64,000 nucleotides of DNA, from the NCBI GenBank assembly GCA_963920705.1, contig OY987227.1, positions 18,253,434 through 18,317,433 of the forward strand, given 5' to 3'. Positions 11,101 to 23,691 of this stretch are shown piece after piece. This DNA comes from Odiellus spinosus. Taxonomy: Eukaryota > Arthropoda > Arachnida > Opiliones > Phalangiidae. Both the position numbers and the translations under genes were made by a program. Position 1 is the first letter of the stretch, and each line of letters opens with the position of its first letter. The notes under the pieces are model-generated. The model worked only from the letters and a program-made list of their open reading frames with translations, did no database searches and was not told where the DNA came from.

Positions 11101-14100
11101 TAATGCGTAAAATGTGTTAATGACCACTATATTCAAAACACGAAGATCTTTAATGAAATATTTTTGGTGTAAAATATTAATTTTCATAGATTTTTGTTTT
11201 AATTCAAAGATAATTTTAGTTTTGAGATTTAAATAGAATTATTCGATACCGAGCTTACAGGGGATATATTAATATCATTATTAATAATGAAATTTAATTT
11301 ATTAATGAGTTACGTTAAATTACCATCATAAAAATAAAATACACTGCTGGTGGAACATTTAAAATATCTCAAATAAGGTTTTGCTCCTACGTGTCATCTT
11401 TTCCGTAAACACCAATGCGGCACGGTTGGAATACTTCTACAGGCGTCGTGTTTAAAATACATTAGAGGTCTGTCCCCTACGCGCGCTTCTGTATTTTCAT
11501 AATTTTTAGGAACGTCGCGACGGCTGGAAGTCTGTTAGAGGTGGAGGGTTCATAAATCTAAAATTATTTCCACCCTAATAAACTTTTGACAGCTTAGTCT
11601 ACCTGCGGATTATTTTCTCACGCAACGTAACTTGCTATAACGCTTTAAGCTTCTTCGAGATGTTACGTATTATACTCCTGTTAAATAGCAGTTTGGAAAT
11701 TATCTCTTTTGAGGATTAAGAAAGTTTATTAATCCCCGCGACCGTTTTTGTTCCTTTCTAAAATACTTTTAAACAAGAAGAGTAGTTAAACCTTTCCTAA
11801 GTTTGCGGAAACTGCAATAATTAAAACGTCAAGTACCCGAACATGTCTTGAATTTCAAAACTACCACATCAAGTAAAACGGCGAGTAATACATTGGGAAA
11901 ATACATTAACATTTTGATATACCATTAATTCGGCGACGAATTTCTTTTGACCTCATTAAAAAAAAACTCTAACGCCATAGTGGCCATGGTAGTGACGCTT
12001 AAGCCTAAATATAATTTAATATCGGCTTTATTCGCACACGCTATCGGTTCGCGCTAGCTGATCGTAAAGTCTTGGGGTCAAGGCATTCATATTTTAATTA
12101 GCCTTGGGGTCACCCGAAATAACGGTGTTTGTTGTTGTTTCTTGAGAATGGGATTGATTTGTATACTTATGTTTCTACCGGAAGTCGCACTTTTTGAGCT
12201 TAAAACCGTGCTACCGAATGTTATATCTACTGGCCTTGGTGGTTTGAGGGAGGGGGACCTCTTATTATGCGTGCCGAGGCTTTCACCCTGTCTATTTAAC
12301 ATTCGACGAATCATAAGGAACTTTGACCCTCAAGAGCGCACGTGAAGAAACACTTCGTGCGAGTAACGTGTGCATATTAAAATAGCACGAAGAATGTAAA
12401 GGAGAAAATGCTTCACTTTCGCTTTTAGACACTCCAAAAAGGAACTTGAAAGATCGATGGCGTGTTTTAAATTAAAAGATTTGAACTTGAATAGTTCACT
12501 TGAATAGAGGGAAATTAAATTTATCACGGTAGAATCATTTGGTCAAGAAAACCTGGAAAGTAAATGACATAATTAGTGACAACCCTATTTAAATATTCTG
12601 AGTCCTTTGTCTCTAATGGTGGCTGTGCTTTATATTGTGTTAACAAATCCTTTAAAAAAAACCTTTTCAATTTAACTAAGTCTCATGCGAGAAATGAATC
12701 GAATGAATCGTACCGTAAAACGTCTCTTTCACTTCTTTTTTCCCACAACGCCGCGACTTTGACGCGAATAGCGAATCTGTTTTAATCACGCTGGTTTTCA
12801 GCATACCCACTGGGAATTTCTTTTGCTATGCAATGAGGCTTCTGGTTTATCTAATTTTCTATTTCTAGTCTTTCTTTTTTTCTCTCTCTCTCCCTAGCCA
12901 CAGACATCTACAATTCAATAGTTAGCACCAGTTTTGATTTTGAGCGTTTACAAGCCTACGCTCCCCTTAATGGTCATGAGATACGAAATAAAGAATGATA
13001 ACGAAATATCGGGAGTATAGGATCGTATGTGCTCAAACCTCGAGTTGATACGTCCAGCCTTTTTTTTATATTCTTTCTTTAGCTATTTGAATAAGGAAAA
13101 GAAGAGGGAAAGGGGTTGGAAATCTTGGCACTTTCTTGTATAGTTGATTTCCTTACGTCTGAGGCGTCTTAGTCAATGGTACTTGACGGTGGAGTCGAGA
13201 ACCATTTACAAAAGATACTCGTGGGGATAAGAGTAAGGATTCGTGTAGTTGGAATTATTGCGTGCTTTCACCGTTTACAGATACACAACTCCCCTCTATC
13301 GCTAAGAAAATACGTTATAGAAATTATAATGGTACCGTAGCTTTATACTCGCTGCAAACTAAAGTTAATTATGGATATGGAATATTCCGGGTGTTTTTCT
13401 CACTGACAAATGACTGTGGCATTGACTGCTGAAGTTATTTGGTTTTTTTATATACACATTTCGTTTTTACCCGTACCATACTTTTTACGCTGCTATTTTG
13501 CTTCTTTTTTTCTCGTGAACCCATCTATTTCTGGCGCAGTGTTCTGACATGGATTTTATCCGAAAATCGATCTTGGCCGACTTTGCCTCAAATCTATAGT
13601 CTGAATCGGGTTGAAATTTCAACACCTCTACGAAGATAAGATTCCTCTTATCTCTTAGAAACCTAAGCTTATATTTCAAATCTGGGAGAATATAGTATAT
13701 TTCATCTTATTTTGTTAGCTCGCGAGCCTACGAGCTAAAAGAGCCCTTTTTATCTAAAGGCGCTATGCGCAATCGAGTGAGAAAGCTATAAAACTGAAAA
13801 TCTATCGTGGTAGAACTGATTTGTACGACCAATTCTGTTCTTAAGCTCGTGAGATTGGTATCGCACTCTTATTTACCAATAAATGAAGCCGATTCCTGTC
13901 CTCTTATCAAAACTAGTGCTTAACAAAATCTGTACACGTAACTGATATTGCTAAATTCGTTTTAATTTATGTAATCACTTTAGTAAAGTTAAAGTCACAG
14001 GCTTGTATACGCAAATTGCGTGGAGTGATCAGCGCCTCGGATCAAAACTTGGTTGATTTTTACGCCCTAAGCTTAAGCTACGCAATTTCGCTCGCTTGCG

Positions 14101-14623
14101 AATGAGCATTAAGACAACGAATGATATTGATAAGCGATATCCTAGATTTTCTCGCGCTGGTAACTCCTGGATGTGGGTATTTGGGTTGGACCTACTTTTT
14201 ATATTATAAATTGACGATGTATATCCCTTCTCCAAAGTAATTATATCAGGATATGTTTAGACTCCGGTTTCATTCATATTTAAACAGATTTTTCGTTTTA
14301 TTCTTCCAAGCACGTATGCTACTGGTCTTTACAATAATGTATACCCGGAAGTTTTTTTCGTTGATTAAGTCTAAATCCTTCTGTTTAAAGTTTTAAAAGT
14401 TGTATTATGCATCGAGTAAAAGGAACTCTTTCAAATGCATTTGGTTTCTCCTATGACTTCATTACAAGAAAAAGTACTGACTAGAGTATAATCTAGATTT
14501 CGTATTATAACCATTGTGGGGCTTGATATGATTTAGGATATTATCTTTAATTACGCAATTCATTCCCGAAAAATCAATATATAGGTCTGAAATTTGACAT
14601 TTATTGCTTGCGAAATATCACAA
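8148..14623. other. Long non-coding stretch, no gene recognised
   Basis: I see no exon that I can assign. Short open frames at 9144-9356 (-), 12087-12345 (both strands) and 13439-13679 (both strands) are chance-like. A short block near 11384-11460 (TACTTCTACAGGCG) resembles one at 28550-28630 and one in the transposon ends at 61285-61345. The stretch is otherwise A+T-rich intergenic or upstream-intron DNA, possibly part of a long first SNAP-25 intron. Confidence 0.5.
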
Positions 14624-14831
14624 ATGACGTCAACATGCGCGCACATTGTTGAAAATACTCTGAATTCTATTCTCTGTCAAAAAATTAAACATGAAATACA
14701 GATTTTCAACAAGGTGACAAATTTAACTCCATGTTGAAATCCCTCATTTCCTGTTTAGCGTATTCGAATTTTCACAGGATATAGAATTCAATGACTCTTT
14801 TTCAATCAGTGCGCGCGCAGTTCGACGTCAT
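14624..14831. mobile_element. Fold-back MITE with about 60-bp imperfect terminal repeats
   Basis: The left end (AATGACGTCAACATGCGCGC ...) is mirrored by the right end (... GCGCGCGCAGTTCGACGTCAT). Imperfect complementarity extends about 60 bp inward through TTGAAAA and TGAATTCTAT. A smaller nested pair, TTTCAACA / TGTTGAAAT, sits inside. It has no coding capacity. I could not identify a target duplication, so the superfamily is open. Confidence 0.75.
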
Positions 14832-16947
14832 CTTTTCCAGGGCACATCTCACTGACATAACTTGCGAACTAACATGTCGCCATAAACTAAATTGAAACAT
14901 TGATGATAGGCTTACAATTAAGAATCTTGTTTTATAGTCTTTTGATTTACATGTGTTGTTTTTGGCGCGAAACTTAGGAAATACTGGTGATTTCATTGCT
15001 TCATTGTTATATGGTATTGTACTTAAAATAGGCTTTATCTCCTCTTTGCTTTACTGAAGATCTCCAGGTTGAAAAATATAGTATTGTGACCACCATTTTT
15101 ATGGATCTTACAAAAATCACGTGGAAGATTAACGATAGGGTCATTATTTTGTTAGATTTTTAGTGCTTATAATATCACTGTTATTTCCCGGGCCCCGGTT
15201 TGGCTAACCAATCTCCGATGGTCCAAATGTTGAGGTCGTATATCTCAACAGTCTTATAGACGCAATGCGGTGAAGCGTTTATCGGGGGCTTATAAAACCA
15301 GATCTCGCGCGGCGGTGTGGAAGGATAAGTGGGCCGGTGCCTGACCGGCGCTCGGAAGCTGGCCAATAAAACCAATGATCTCTCTCTCTTAACGTATAGG
15401 ATATATATCTTCTCTTCGTATCTTTCTGTTAGTTTTATTTCGGACATTTCAGCACCACACAAACGTAAGCTTTCGGTGGTTTGATTCTATTTTTTAAGGA
15501 TACAAGGAGTCGGCATAGTTTTGTACTTTTTGAAATATGGGACTGATCATGTCTAGAAAGATAGTGAATTAATCATTTTGAGATGTCCGTAGCTACAAAC
15601 CTACGCTCTAGCTATTTTTATAGATTGTTTTTCTTGGCTGCCCTTGAATTGTGAGCGCTGAAATTTTATACCGTTGCTAGCTACGACTTAATAAGACTCG
15701 TCATTTTTCTATCTTTTTTCATTCTTTTGGTTTTCCTTGTCCATTGCAACTCTAAAGCTTTATCCCATGGCAAAATAATCAAGTACTACAAGTCAAAATT
15801 TGAACATTTAATAATTTTTACTTTCGCCCTTGGCTATGGTTTTAACTAATTCCAAGTTATATGGCGCAGATTTTATTCGCTTTTGGATTACGCTATATAA
15901 CCTAACCCTAACGTGTTTACAAACCATTCCACTTTGATTTGTTAACGCTTACGAAGCTACTATACCTTTTATCGCTATGAGATGTTCTATATATGATAAA
16001 GGTTTAAGGTAAAAATTTCAAGCGTACAGTAAAATTTACGTGAACTACACAGTTCAACGAATTCGGGCTTTTATATACGATGATTTATTTTTGGGCTCCG
16101 ATGCTTCTCTGGAGATTGGTACACGCCTGCTGGTAGAAGGGGGAATGTGAAAATCTAATTGTACGTCATTCCGAAATGCTCTACATTGAGTTTTAAGCCT
16201 CGGTTTTCTCTGACGCTTCGTATACGCAAGTATTAGACGAAGCAATCGCCTGTTTGCCTCGCTAGGCTTTCGCAAACTTGGCTCAAGGCGTTTTACGCGT
16301 AAAAAGATTGCCCAAGGGACATCTTTCAAAACCTTACGGGAAATCTGTCTTTACCACGCGTGGGTGACTGAGGAAGCTTTAATACCGTGCGTGGAGTTAT
16401 AGTGGATTTTCAATGTGTAGGAGAAATTATCGCTCCCGGATGCCTTAATATAAATAGGGAACGGCCTTTAGTAAACTTAAAAGGGTTGTTATAAAGTTAG
16501 GCGAGTTTTCGGATGCTTTAGACATCTTTAAATTAGATCTATATTAGCAGACTTCAACGATGAAAGGCTTTTGATAATTTTAGGGTAAACCAACTTTATA
16601 TCACGAGGAAATTCTCAAAATTTGTAGTTATACTATATAAAAGTCAAATAAGCCGTGTTGAGGGTGGAGCTCTTCCTTGGGCTACAAATCGGTATACATT
16701 AAAGACAACATGTCTTTATTACATATGAATTCCTAGTTGCAATTAATGGAATATTGTCGAACCAACTTTGAATGTTAAATGCCATTTTTTGGTCATTTTA
16801 ATTTTATTGATATAATATTTTTAATCCTCAGATTTATTAGTTTTCGGCGTGGTCATAAGCTAGGATCAGTTTATTCTCTAATCTTAGAAAATTCAACGTT
16901 AATATTCTCTTTAGCTTCGTTCTGTACTAGGCCTTGGAATTGATTCA
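14832..16947. other. Non-coding stretch with a locally G+C-richer block
   Basis: About 15181-15460 is clearly richer in G+C than its surroundings (GGGCCCCGG, CTCGCGCGGCGG, GGTGCCTGACCGGCGCTCGG) and contains a CCAAT word. Minus-strand open frames of 93 codons (15181-15462) and 91 codons (16054-16329) cross this region without recognisable motifs. A distal promoter or unannotated exon is possible, but no splice or start evidence supports a call. Confidence 0.35.
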
Positions 16948-17128
16948 AACTTTTTCAAAACGTTTCGCTAGAGTCGTGTGAACGGGAAACCGTCTTATTC
17001 AAATCGATTTGATTCGATTTCTCGAATCTGCTTCGGGAACCAGTTTCATTCTGATTCGGTTTCAACAGCCGATAGATGAAGCTACAATATCAGTTTTATT
17101 TTACCGTTTCAAATCGATTAAGAAATGC
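16948..17128 (-). repeat. Dispersed repeat, copy 2 (inverted relative to 7936-8147)
   Basis: This is the reverse complement of the repeat at 7936-8147. ATTTTACCGTTTCAAATCGA followed by TTAAGAAATGC at its right edge is an exact match. It carries extra bases near GCTAGAGTC relative to copy 1. Confidence 0.75.
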
Positions 17129-20100
17129 TAGTGTCACCGTAGCTTTTGAAAATCATACGGGCGAATCTTTGAAATTGTGATAAGATGGAGAACGTGGTAA
17201 AATTTTACCTCTATTCTGAGTATACAAATATATCCCTTAGAACCTCCAACAACACGAACCTCATTCATTTAGAAATAAGTCTGATTTACTGACGATTATG
17301 CAGTCTAGACTTTTAAGCCTCTATCAAGTGTTTCGTACGAAAGTTTCGCACTAAACTGTAGTCTGTTTTAAATTCTGAAAAATTGTCTTCTACTCTATTC
17401 CTTAATCTATGTATATAGGTCTCGTCGTTTGTTAGCAAAAGCTATTAGCAAACTATACTTTTATGACCTTAGACTCAGTTTTAAGACTGTTTGAAAATAG
17501 ATTATCTTTTGGACATAACCATAATCAGTTTTGATTATTGAACGCGTAGAAATATATTGCCCTTTCTATAGATAAGAACCTTTTCTATTCTTGGTTTACC
17601 AATTGTTTCCTTAAAGATGAAAGTGCACTGTGAAAGATATGTTTGTACGTGATAAAAATGAAGATTAATTCTGTCCTTTAGGAGTATTTAGATCTTACTA
17701 AAGTGTTGTCTGGAAATGTTTAAAGCCAAAGGAGAGAAAGAGCAATGAGAGACCTTATTTAATTTCGAAAAAAAGGGGGCTAAAACGCGCGAATACAAAT
17801 TAGTATTAGTAATTGTGTAGTGTAGCTTTCATTGTACAAACTGAAGAGAGGGTCATATATATAGATGACAGTAAATCTAATTTGTAAGAAGACTTTGTAC
17901 GTGTTTCCATTATTCAGCTTAATGGACTATGCAAGCTCTAGTTTCAAGAGGACTTGGCGTAATTGAAATAGTTGTGGCGAATTGATACCTGAAGTTAAAC
18001 CTCGTAGAGAAGAAAGTAGATGATGACACCCTGGTAAATAGTCCAAGGTTTCGAAAAGCGTCATACCCGTACAAATGTAGATTTATTTACCAAGGCTTAA
18101 GAATATTAAATAAAAAAGACACAGATTTTAAGGTAGTGAAAGACCGTATACAATTAATTTTGAAAAAGAGGGCTAACACACGCGGTATGCTATTGATATA
18201 TGGCACAGGTATAACAGACACTTATTTTCTATTTTGAGAAAGCACAGTTTGATTAGAGTCACTGCTGTTTAGGGAAACCGCTATTTAAAGATCATCTGTT
18301 TAGGGATTCGTTGTAAATGCGGCTTTTCAAAATTATACATTTAAATAATTTCAATTTCGTGAAGTAAACGATTCGTTTTTATTTAATTAACTATACTTTT
18401 ACGTGAGCTTTCGTCAGATCAATATTACTTGTGTATATTATTTTAAAAAAAGCAGTTTAACCAACCAACTTTCATCGTTCTTTGTATTTCCGCCCCGTCG
18501 ATTTGAACATGCTGAGAAACAATATGTTATTTTATAACCCTTTCTTTCTTGCACTTATAATCAGGGTGAAATTTCACTGCGTATGTCTTTGCAACTAAAA
18601 GCTTTGGGTTTACTGATATATTATTACTATATGCTTTTGTATTGTAGTTCCTACTACTAATCTATTTATTAGAAAAGCAAACTGGGCAAAATAGGGGGAC
18701 TAGGGTTAAAGGTCTTGTGTCGAATAAATCCTCGGTTACGCCCATCTTTTTCCAGTCTCTGCTCTCACTCTGAACTTGGTCGGAGCTCTTGATGAATCAA
18801 AAAGAGTTATTTTTAAATATAGCTAATTCCCCATTAAGGCTTTTGGCTCAGTCGTTAATACGCTTCCATTAATATACGTTATGGGAACAAAAGCGTTACC
18901 AAGTCCCCTTCTTTCATGCGTGTACGTGCAATCCCATCTCTCTCTTTTCACTCAGCCTCTTCCACTCATTTTCTATTCCGCTTTTCTCGAATCCCCACCT
19001 CGAATCTCGACTTTTCCGGAAGGCTGAATGCTGCCGGGTGGGAAATGTTTTCCAAATTTTCCCGAATTCTACAGTACGCGTTCGTCCTGATAAAATATTC
19101 CCTTTTATACTAGTTCGTTCATGGAATCAAGCGGCGTTATAGGGAAGGGAATTAAAGGTAACGCGAATACTGAATTGCCGTTTCGGATCCTTAAAAAGGC
19201 TGTAGGCATCGGACACGCGAATGGGTATATGAATCATCAACTTCACTTCTTGTGAGCGTGATCACACGTACTCTACAGATCTGAAGCATAGAATCGAGAT
19301 AGAAACGATATTTTTACCCCCTTGCTTTTCGCTTTTACTTTAATCGAAGTGTCTTGATTGTAATTGGTTGAATATGTCTGAATTATCTGCTATCTGATAC
19401 CCAATTGTTTCTTTATTTTGTCGAGGGTAATGTTATGTAGAGCCAATTTTAATATGCTACCAAGGATTATGGGAAAAAATTAAATTTTGATTTTCAATGA
19501 AACATATTTTAATACTTTAATCTTTCTACGCGGGTAATCAAACCATTTTCTATGACTTGTAACATAGTCGTAATAAAAATGTAAAGTAATATAATAATAG
19601 TCCTATCTGGGCTTGTGTAATTTAATAAATATTCACGTTGACTTTAAACGCGGTTAGGCTTCATCTTTAAATAGAAATACAAGCTTTACTACGCGCTCTA
19701 TTCAGCCTAGCACCGTGAATGAACTCACAGCATCAGTCTCCCGAGAAAATGAAGAAAGAGGAATGAATGATTCTTCTCCTCCTCGCTATATACTGGAATC
19801 CCCCGGTGTAGAATTTTGGGCTTTAGGGTATTTCGCAATATGATGTGGGGGAAAACTTTCCAGGATACTGATGAGCAAAACGACTAAAAGAGAAGATGGA
19901 AAAATATCTCATTTTCTCTCTTCTTCCGCTGGGTTTGAAAGCTCGTGGTTTAGGCTTAAAGGACCCCGAAAAATTCTTTGCTCCAAAGATTTAAGGGATC
20001 GAGGGGGGAGGGGGGGTTAATTTGAGTTTAGCTAGAACAAGACACAACCCATTAGGGGATTTTTTTTTCTTATTTGAGACAAAATAATTTGGGTACTCCC

Positions 20101-20389
20101 AGTATCTCACTGTCTCAGTCAGGACCATCATTTAATGTTGTAAACTTGTTGTTCAAGAGTAATTTGTACTCTGGAGAATGATCGCGCGAATTAATACACA
20201 ATGTTGAACTTCTTTGGGATTAAAATTGTTTTAAATAAAGCTTTTGAACTAAAGTGTAGATGTTTTTAAACAAAGGGTTCTTATTAATTATCCGTATGGT
20301 TAGATTTATAAGAAATATTTAAAGAGATTATGAAGCCGTAGAAAAATTAATTTTTGCCATCAATTTTTAAAATTTTAATTTAAAGAAAG
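17129..20389. other. Non-coding A+T-rich stretch
   Basis: No assignable exon. A pyrimidine-rich open frame at 18916-19113 and a G-rich run at about 19990-20020 (GGGGGGAGGGGGGG) are the only local peculiarities. Confidence 0.45.
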
Positions 20390-20675
20390 AAACACTAGCA
20401 AACAACATTACAAATAAATAGTAAGATTTTTTTAAACTTACTCCGAAAGAAAGCTTAACACTGATCCATATTTAGCGCTTTTAATTCGGATATTTAATGG
20501 TTTTAAACCAGACTAATAGATTAGTTGGATATAAGCGCAGATTTGGCTAGATTTCAAACTCTCCATGCATCCGTGTTAAGCCTACTTTTAAAAATAATTT
20601 CATTTATTTCTAATTTAATATTTGACGGTTTTAACTAATGAATTAAGACTATTATAACAAATAAATAATCGATAG
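20390..20675 (+). mobile_element. Diverged relative of the TA-flanked MITE family
   Basis: The segment ending ...TTTATTTCTAATTTAATATTTG... AATAATCGATAGAAAATCG is recognisably similar to the right half of the MITE at 30834-31269 (TTTATTTCTAGTTTAATATTTG ... GAATCGATA). The core differs and the termini are not preserved. It is an old, degenerate copy or a related subfamily. Confidence 0.4.
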
Positions 20676-21059
20676 AAAATCGTTTTTTTTTTTTCTGTTT
20701 CTTTATTTCTTTATCTCTTTTGACGTAAGTATGAAAACTGATGGTGTTCTAATCGTATAGTTTTCCGCTTTTAATGTTTTCGAAAGCAGCTTGGATTAAA
20801 ATCGAATCCCCTAAATCGAAAAGCAAAGTCTAGATCGTGCATTGATGTTTCCTTAATCGACCTCATTTGTATTTGACAACCTTTTATACTTAAAGCGGCT
20901 TACCAAAGGATTATTTTTGTGTTACATATGTATAGCCCTATATATTATTGAATATTTCATTAATGGTTTATATATCTTATTTTTGTTTTTGAAATATATA
21001 TGATATATTATATTGGCTTTCTAAGGATTATATTCGATTTTTCTCCTATACCGGTAATG

Positions 21060-21370
21060 TGATTTCCGCTTGAGTTTTTAACTAACCAAAAACTTAAAAA
21101 ACATCAACGAAAGGTTAGAAAAATTGGAAAATAATCCAAAAACATCACGGAAAGGTTAGAAAATTATAAAAGCCTAGAAAAATATAAAAATAAAAAGATA
21201 GATTAGGGAAATGTGGGAAAAAAATCCAAAACATCGCGTAAATGTTTAAAATAAAATATTAAAATTGATATGAAACTTCACGGAAAGATTCGGAAAGTGT
21301 TTAAACTTGGCTAATCTTTAACGGAAAGGTTAATAAAATAAAAAAATATTTAAGGAAAAAGTTGGAAATC
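21060..21370 (+). repeat. Degenerate short-period repeat
   Basis: The block reiterates CACGGAAAGGTTAGAAAA-like words separated by AAAATAATCCAAAAACATC-like words with irregular spacing of about 35-50 bp. It resembles the minisatellites at 6.2 and 24.1 kb in style but is too degenerate to define a unit. Confidence 0.5.
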
Positions 21371-21644
21371 GATGAAATTGGTGAAATTGTGAGATGTTTG
21401 GAGGAAATAAATAGATGGAATGAAGCCCAGATGGCAGACACGTTAATCCCACCTATCTTTATCTATCCTAGATCTTAGAGGGTGAACGAACTGTTAATAA
21501 ATAATGAAAAATCCATATTAACCTTCGTTTTCTTATTAATTATCATAATTTATTATTGTTATCTGTTAGTGATTTATGAAATTATAGTATTTAAAATTAA
21601 TTTATAAATTTAGTCTTATAATCGCATTTTTTGTCTCTTTACAG

Positions 21645-21686
21645 TCATTGGAATCGACACGGCGTATGATAGCATTATGCGAGGAG
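21645..21686 (+). CDS. SNAP25: SNAP-25 exon: start of first SNARE helix
   Basis: This 42-nt exon lies between TTTACAG and GTCTGT and encodes SLESTRRMIALCEE, phase 0 at both ends. It matches the conserved N-terminal part of the first (Qb) SNARE motif; rat has SLESTRRMLQLVEE at the same place, and insect SNAP-25 shares the ALCEE ending. The preceding residue in the family is an acidic DE, which must come from an upstream exon that I could not locate. The next exon follows after a short intron of 303 nt (first alternative copy). The donor GTCTGT is weaker than the GTAAG donors of the following exons. Confidence 0.95.
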
Positions 21687-21989
21687 GTCTGTATCATTCT
21701 TTCTTATATCCAATCAGTATATCGCTTAAATATAATTTCAATTAAGATTAAATACGAAACATTTTAGGCCTATATACCTAATTTCCCGAATAATTACCGG
21801 TAGACTTACAGTGTATATGCCGACAGAATTCGGATAAAGAAATATCGCAAAACACATAAGCACTGTAATTGATTAAAATTAAGAAATATTTCGATTTATA
21901 AAGATAAAAAAAAGATTGAAATTATATATTTAAATATAATTTATCTCCTTTGTTATGACACATTCGCGTTTAATTGGGCCGCTCCTTAG

Positions 21990-22038
21990 AGCAAGGACGC
22001 TGGCATTCGTACTTTAGTGGCGTTGGACGAGCAAGGAG
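21990..22038 (+). CDS. SNAP25: SNAP-25 alternative exon, copy 1 of 3 (SKDAGIRTLVALDEQG)
   Basis: This 49-nt exon between CTCCTTAG and GTAAGC encodes SKDAGIRTLVALDEQG plus the first base of the next Glu codon. It starts in phase 0 and ends in phase 1, exactly like the constitutive exon at this place in vertebrates. It corresponds to rat residues 39-54 and includes the zero-layer glutamine (Q53) and the acidic pair D51/E52. The acceptor is preceded by a poor pyrimidine tract (GGGCCGCTCCTTAG) with the previous AG about 75 nt upstream, so it may be a weak exon. It shares 14 of 16 residues with copy 2 but differs at 12 of 49 bases, ten of them silent, which indicates long-standing purifying selection on both. 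Confidence 0.95.
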
Positions 22039-23381
22039 GTAAGCTAAATAATGAAAAAAGCAAAAAAAAAAAAAACATAGCACTGAAAATTTACGTCATC
22101 CCAATCGATATGATATGCTCGAGTCTCGACCAATGAAAGTAACCATATCCACGCCACGTCATAGTTTCAATGGTGGAATGAAATGACGCCGTCACCCCCG
22201 CTTAAGAATATTTTATGTTTTGGCCAAAAAATAAGTTGCTTTCGATTTATGAAAAAAAATACAAGATTTTTAAGGAAAAAAAAACTGTACAGATATGATG
22301 CTTTTGTGTGTTTTAAATGTCTGGCTTCCCAGGCATGGATATTTCCTCAGTCAATTTTATTATTTTTTTATGGAAAACAAAAAGGTTCTAAACCAGTATC
22401 GGTAAATCAAATTCAGTTTTTGGTATAAATAGGTCAATTCCAAATCTTATTTATTTTCAATATTTTTAAAATTGAACTTCTAAAGATGAAAATTCTTATG
22501 TCAATTTCACCTTAATTTATTTGACAGCACTTTTATAGCGTTTTCCATTTTCTGCTCTAGAGATCTCTGAAATCACTCCGATCGAAGTTTAATATTCAAT
22601 TTGCTTACTGAGATCTGTCTCGAGCAGTTTTCCTATTTGATAAATAGATTCCTTGATCGAGAGCGAGCAGATTTTTGACGCGTTCTATTTGCATATTTTA
22701 TTTCGCGTTGGTAGATAAAATGTTCTAATTAACATAAAAATTGATGAAATCCGAAATTTCTTTATAATTATTCAAGAACCCTTTTTTAAAGGTAGCAGAC
22801 CATGAAACCTTTAAAAAGCGGGGAATCTGATTTGGAAGGTTCCATTATAATATAATATCAATGACGTCACATTTAGATCGAGCGAATCAAATGGAAAACG
22901 CGATTAAATATACGCCGTCGAGTACAAATAATGTACCATATCTCTATCTCGTATACGATTTGGAATCGGCCTTTTATAATTCAAGAATTAGGCAACCATA
23001 TACAGTTTAATTAAAAAAAAAAAGGTAGAAAATAGGCTGATGGAAGCGTCGCATCTTCGGCGGAGCGAATATTTGCACTTATAACTCGATAAAGCTTTTA
23101 ACATTCACAATCCAAGCTTTTCAAGCTTTCTTTTCCAACGCTTTTTTGTGTGACAAATAGTTTGAAAATAGGCTTAGAGAGGGTTAAAGTTGCGAAAGTA
23201 ACAAATTAAAATTTCCTAAACTTCGAAGTTAAAACTAAAATAAAAAAAATAATAAATTGAAAATACAAAAGCCCCTCCGAAATTGCGATTCTTCCCCCCA
23301 CAAACACCCCAAAACACTTTTAAAACCAGAAGAAGAGGGAAAATACGGTTTTCTTGCATTTTGGAGATAAGCTAAAAATAG
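22039..23381 (+). other. Intron between alternative copies 1 and 2 (first part)
   Basis: A+T-rich intron. It contains a full palindromic CRE word TGACGTCA at 22862-22869 and an 81-codon open frame (22183-22428) without recognisable features. No further copy of the 49-nt exon was found here. Confidence 0.6.
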
Positions 23382-23691
23382 TGTTTTTTAATCATTTTTC
23401 TCCTTCTTTTCAAAAACTCCGTTTCTCTTTTTCTTTCTATAAACCAAAAAAATAAAATTAAAAAAAAATCGTCTGGAAACTGTCCCGTATACTAACAAAA
23501 AAATACTAATATGGCTCTCTGGTTCTGCGCCTGATGTTGCCGGCTATGTTTTATATACTATCTCCCTCTATACGTCGTCCGCTTTTTTGGCATTACCAAT
23601 TTGGCTACTGTCTCTATCTCTATCTCTATATCTCCTCTCGTAACTATTTGAAATCTGTGTCTGTTCGTGCCGTCTCTTCGCGCACCCACAG
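23382..23691 (+). promoter_or_regulatory. Long AG-exclusion zone with branch-point-like motifs and CU-rich tract upstream of alternative copy 2
   Basis: Between the AG at 23380-23381 and the acceptor AG at 23690-23691 there is not a single AG dinucleotide in 308 nt. Inside lie a perfect TACTAAC (23490-23496), a TACTAAT (23504-23510), and a CU-rich stretch with repeated CTCTAT units (about 23611-23640). A branch point near 23495 would be about 196 nt from the acceptor. In known mutually exclusive exons such as those of tropomyosin and alpha-actinin, a distant branch point with a long AG-free, PTB-binding pyrimidine tract controls choice. A nearer candidate branch point (GTAAC at about 23640-23644) also exists, so which one is used is inferred, not shown. 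Confidence 0.7.

Noticed and set aside
15181-15462. 93-codon minus-strand frame in a G+C-richer block, considered as promoter or first exon
   Set aside because: No family resemblance, no start or splice evidence, and the opposite strand to SNAP-25.
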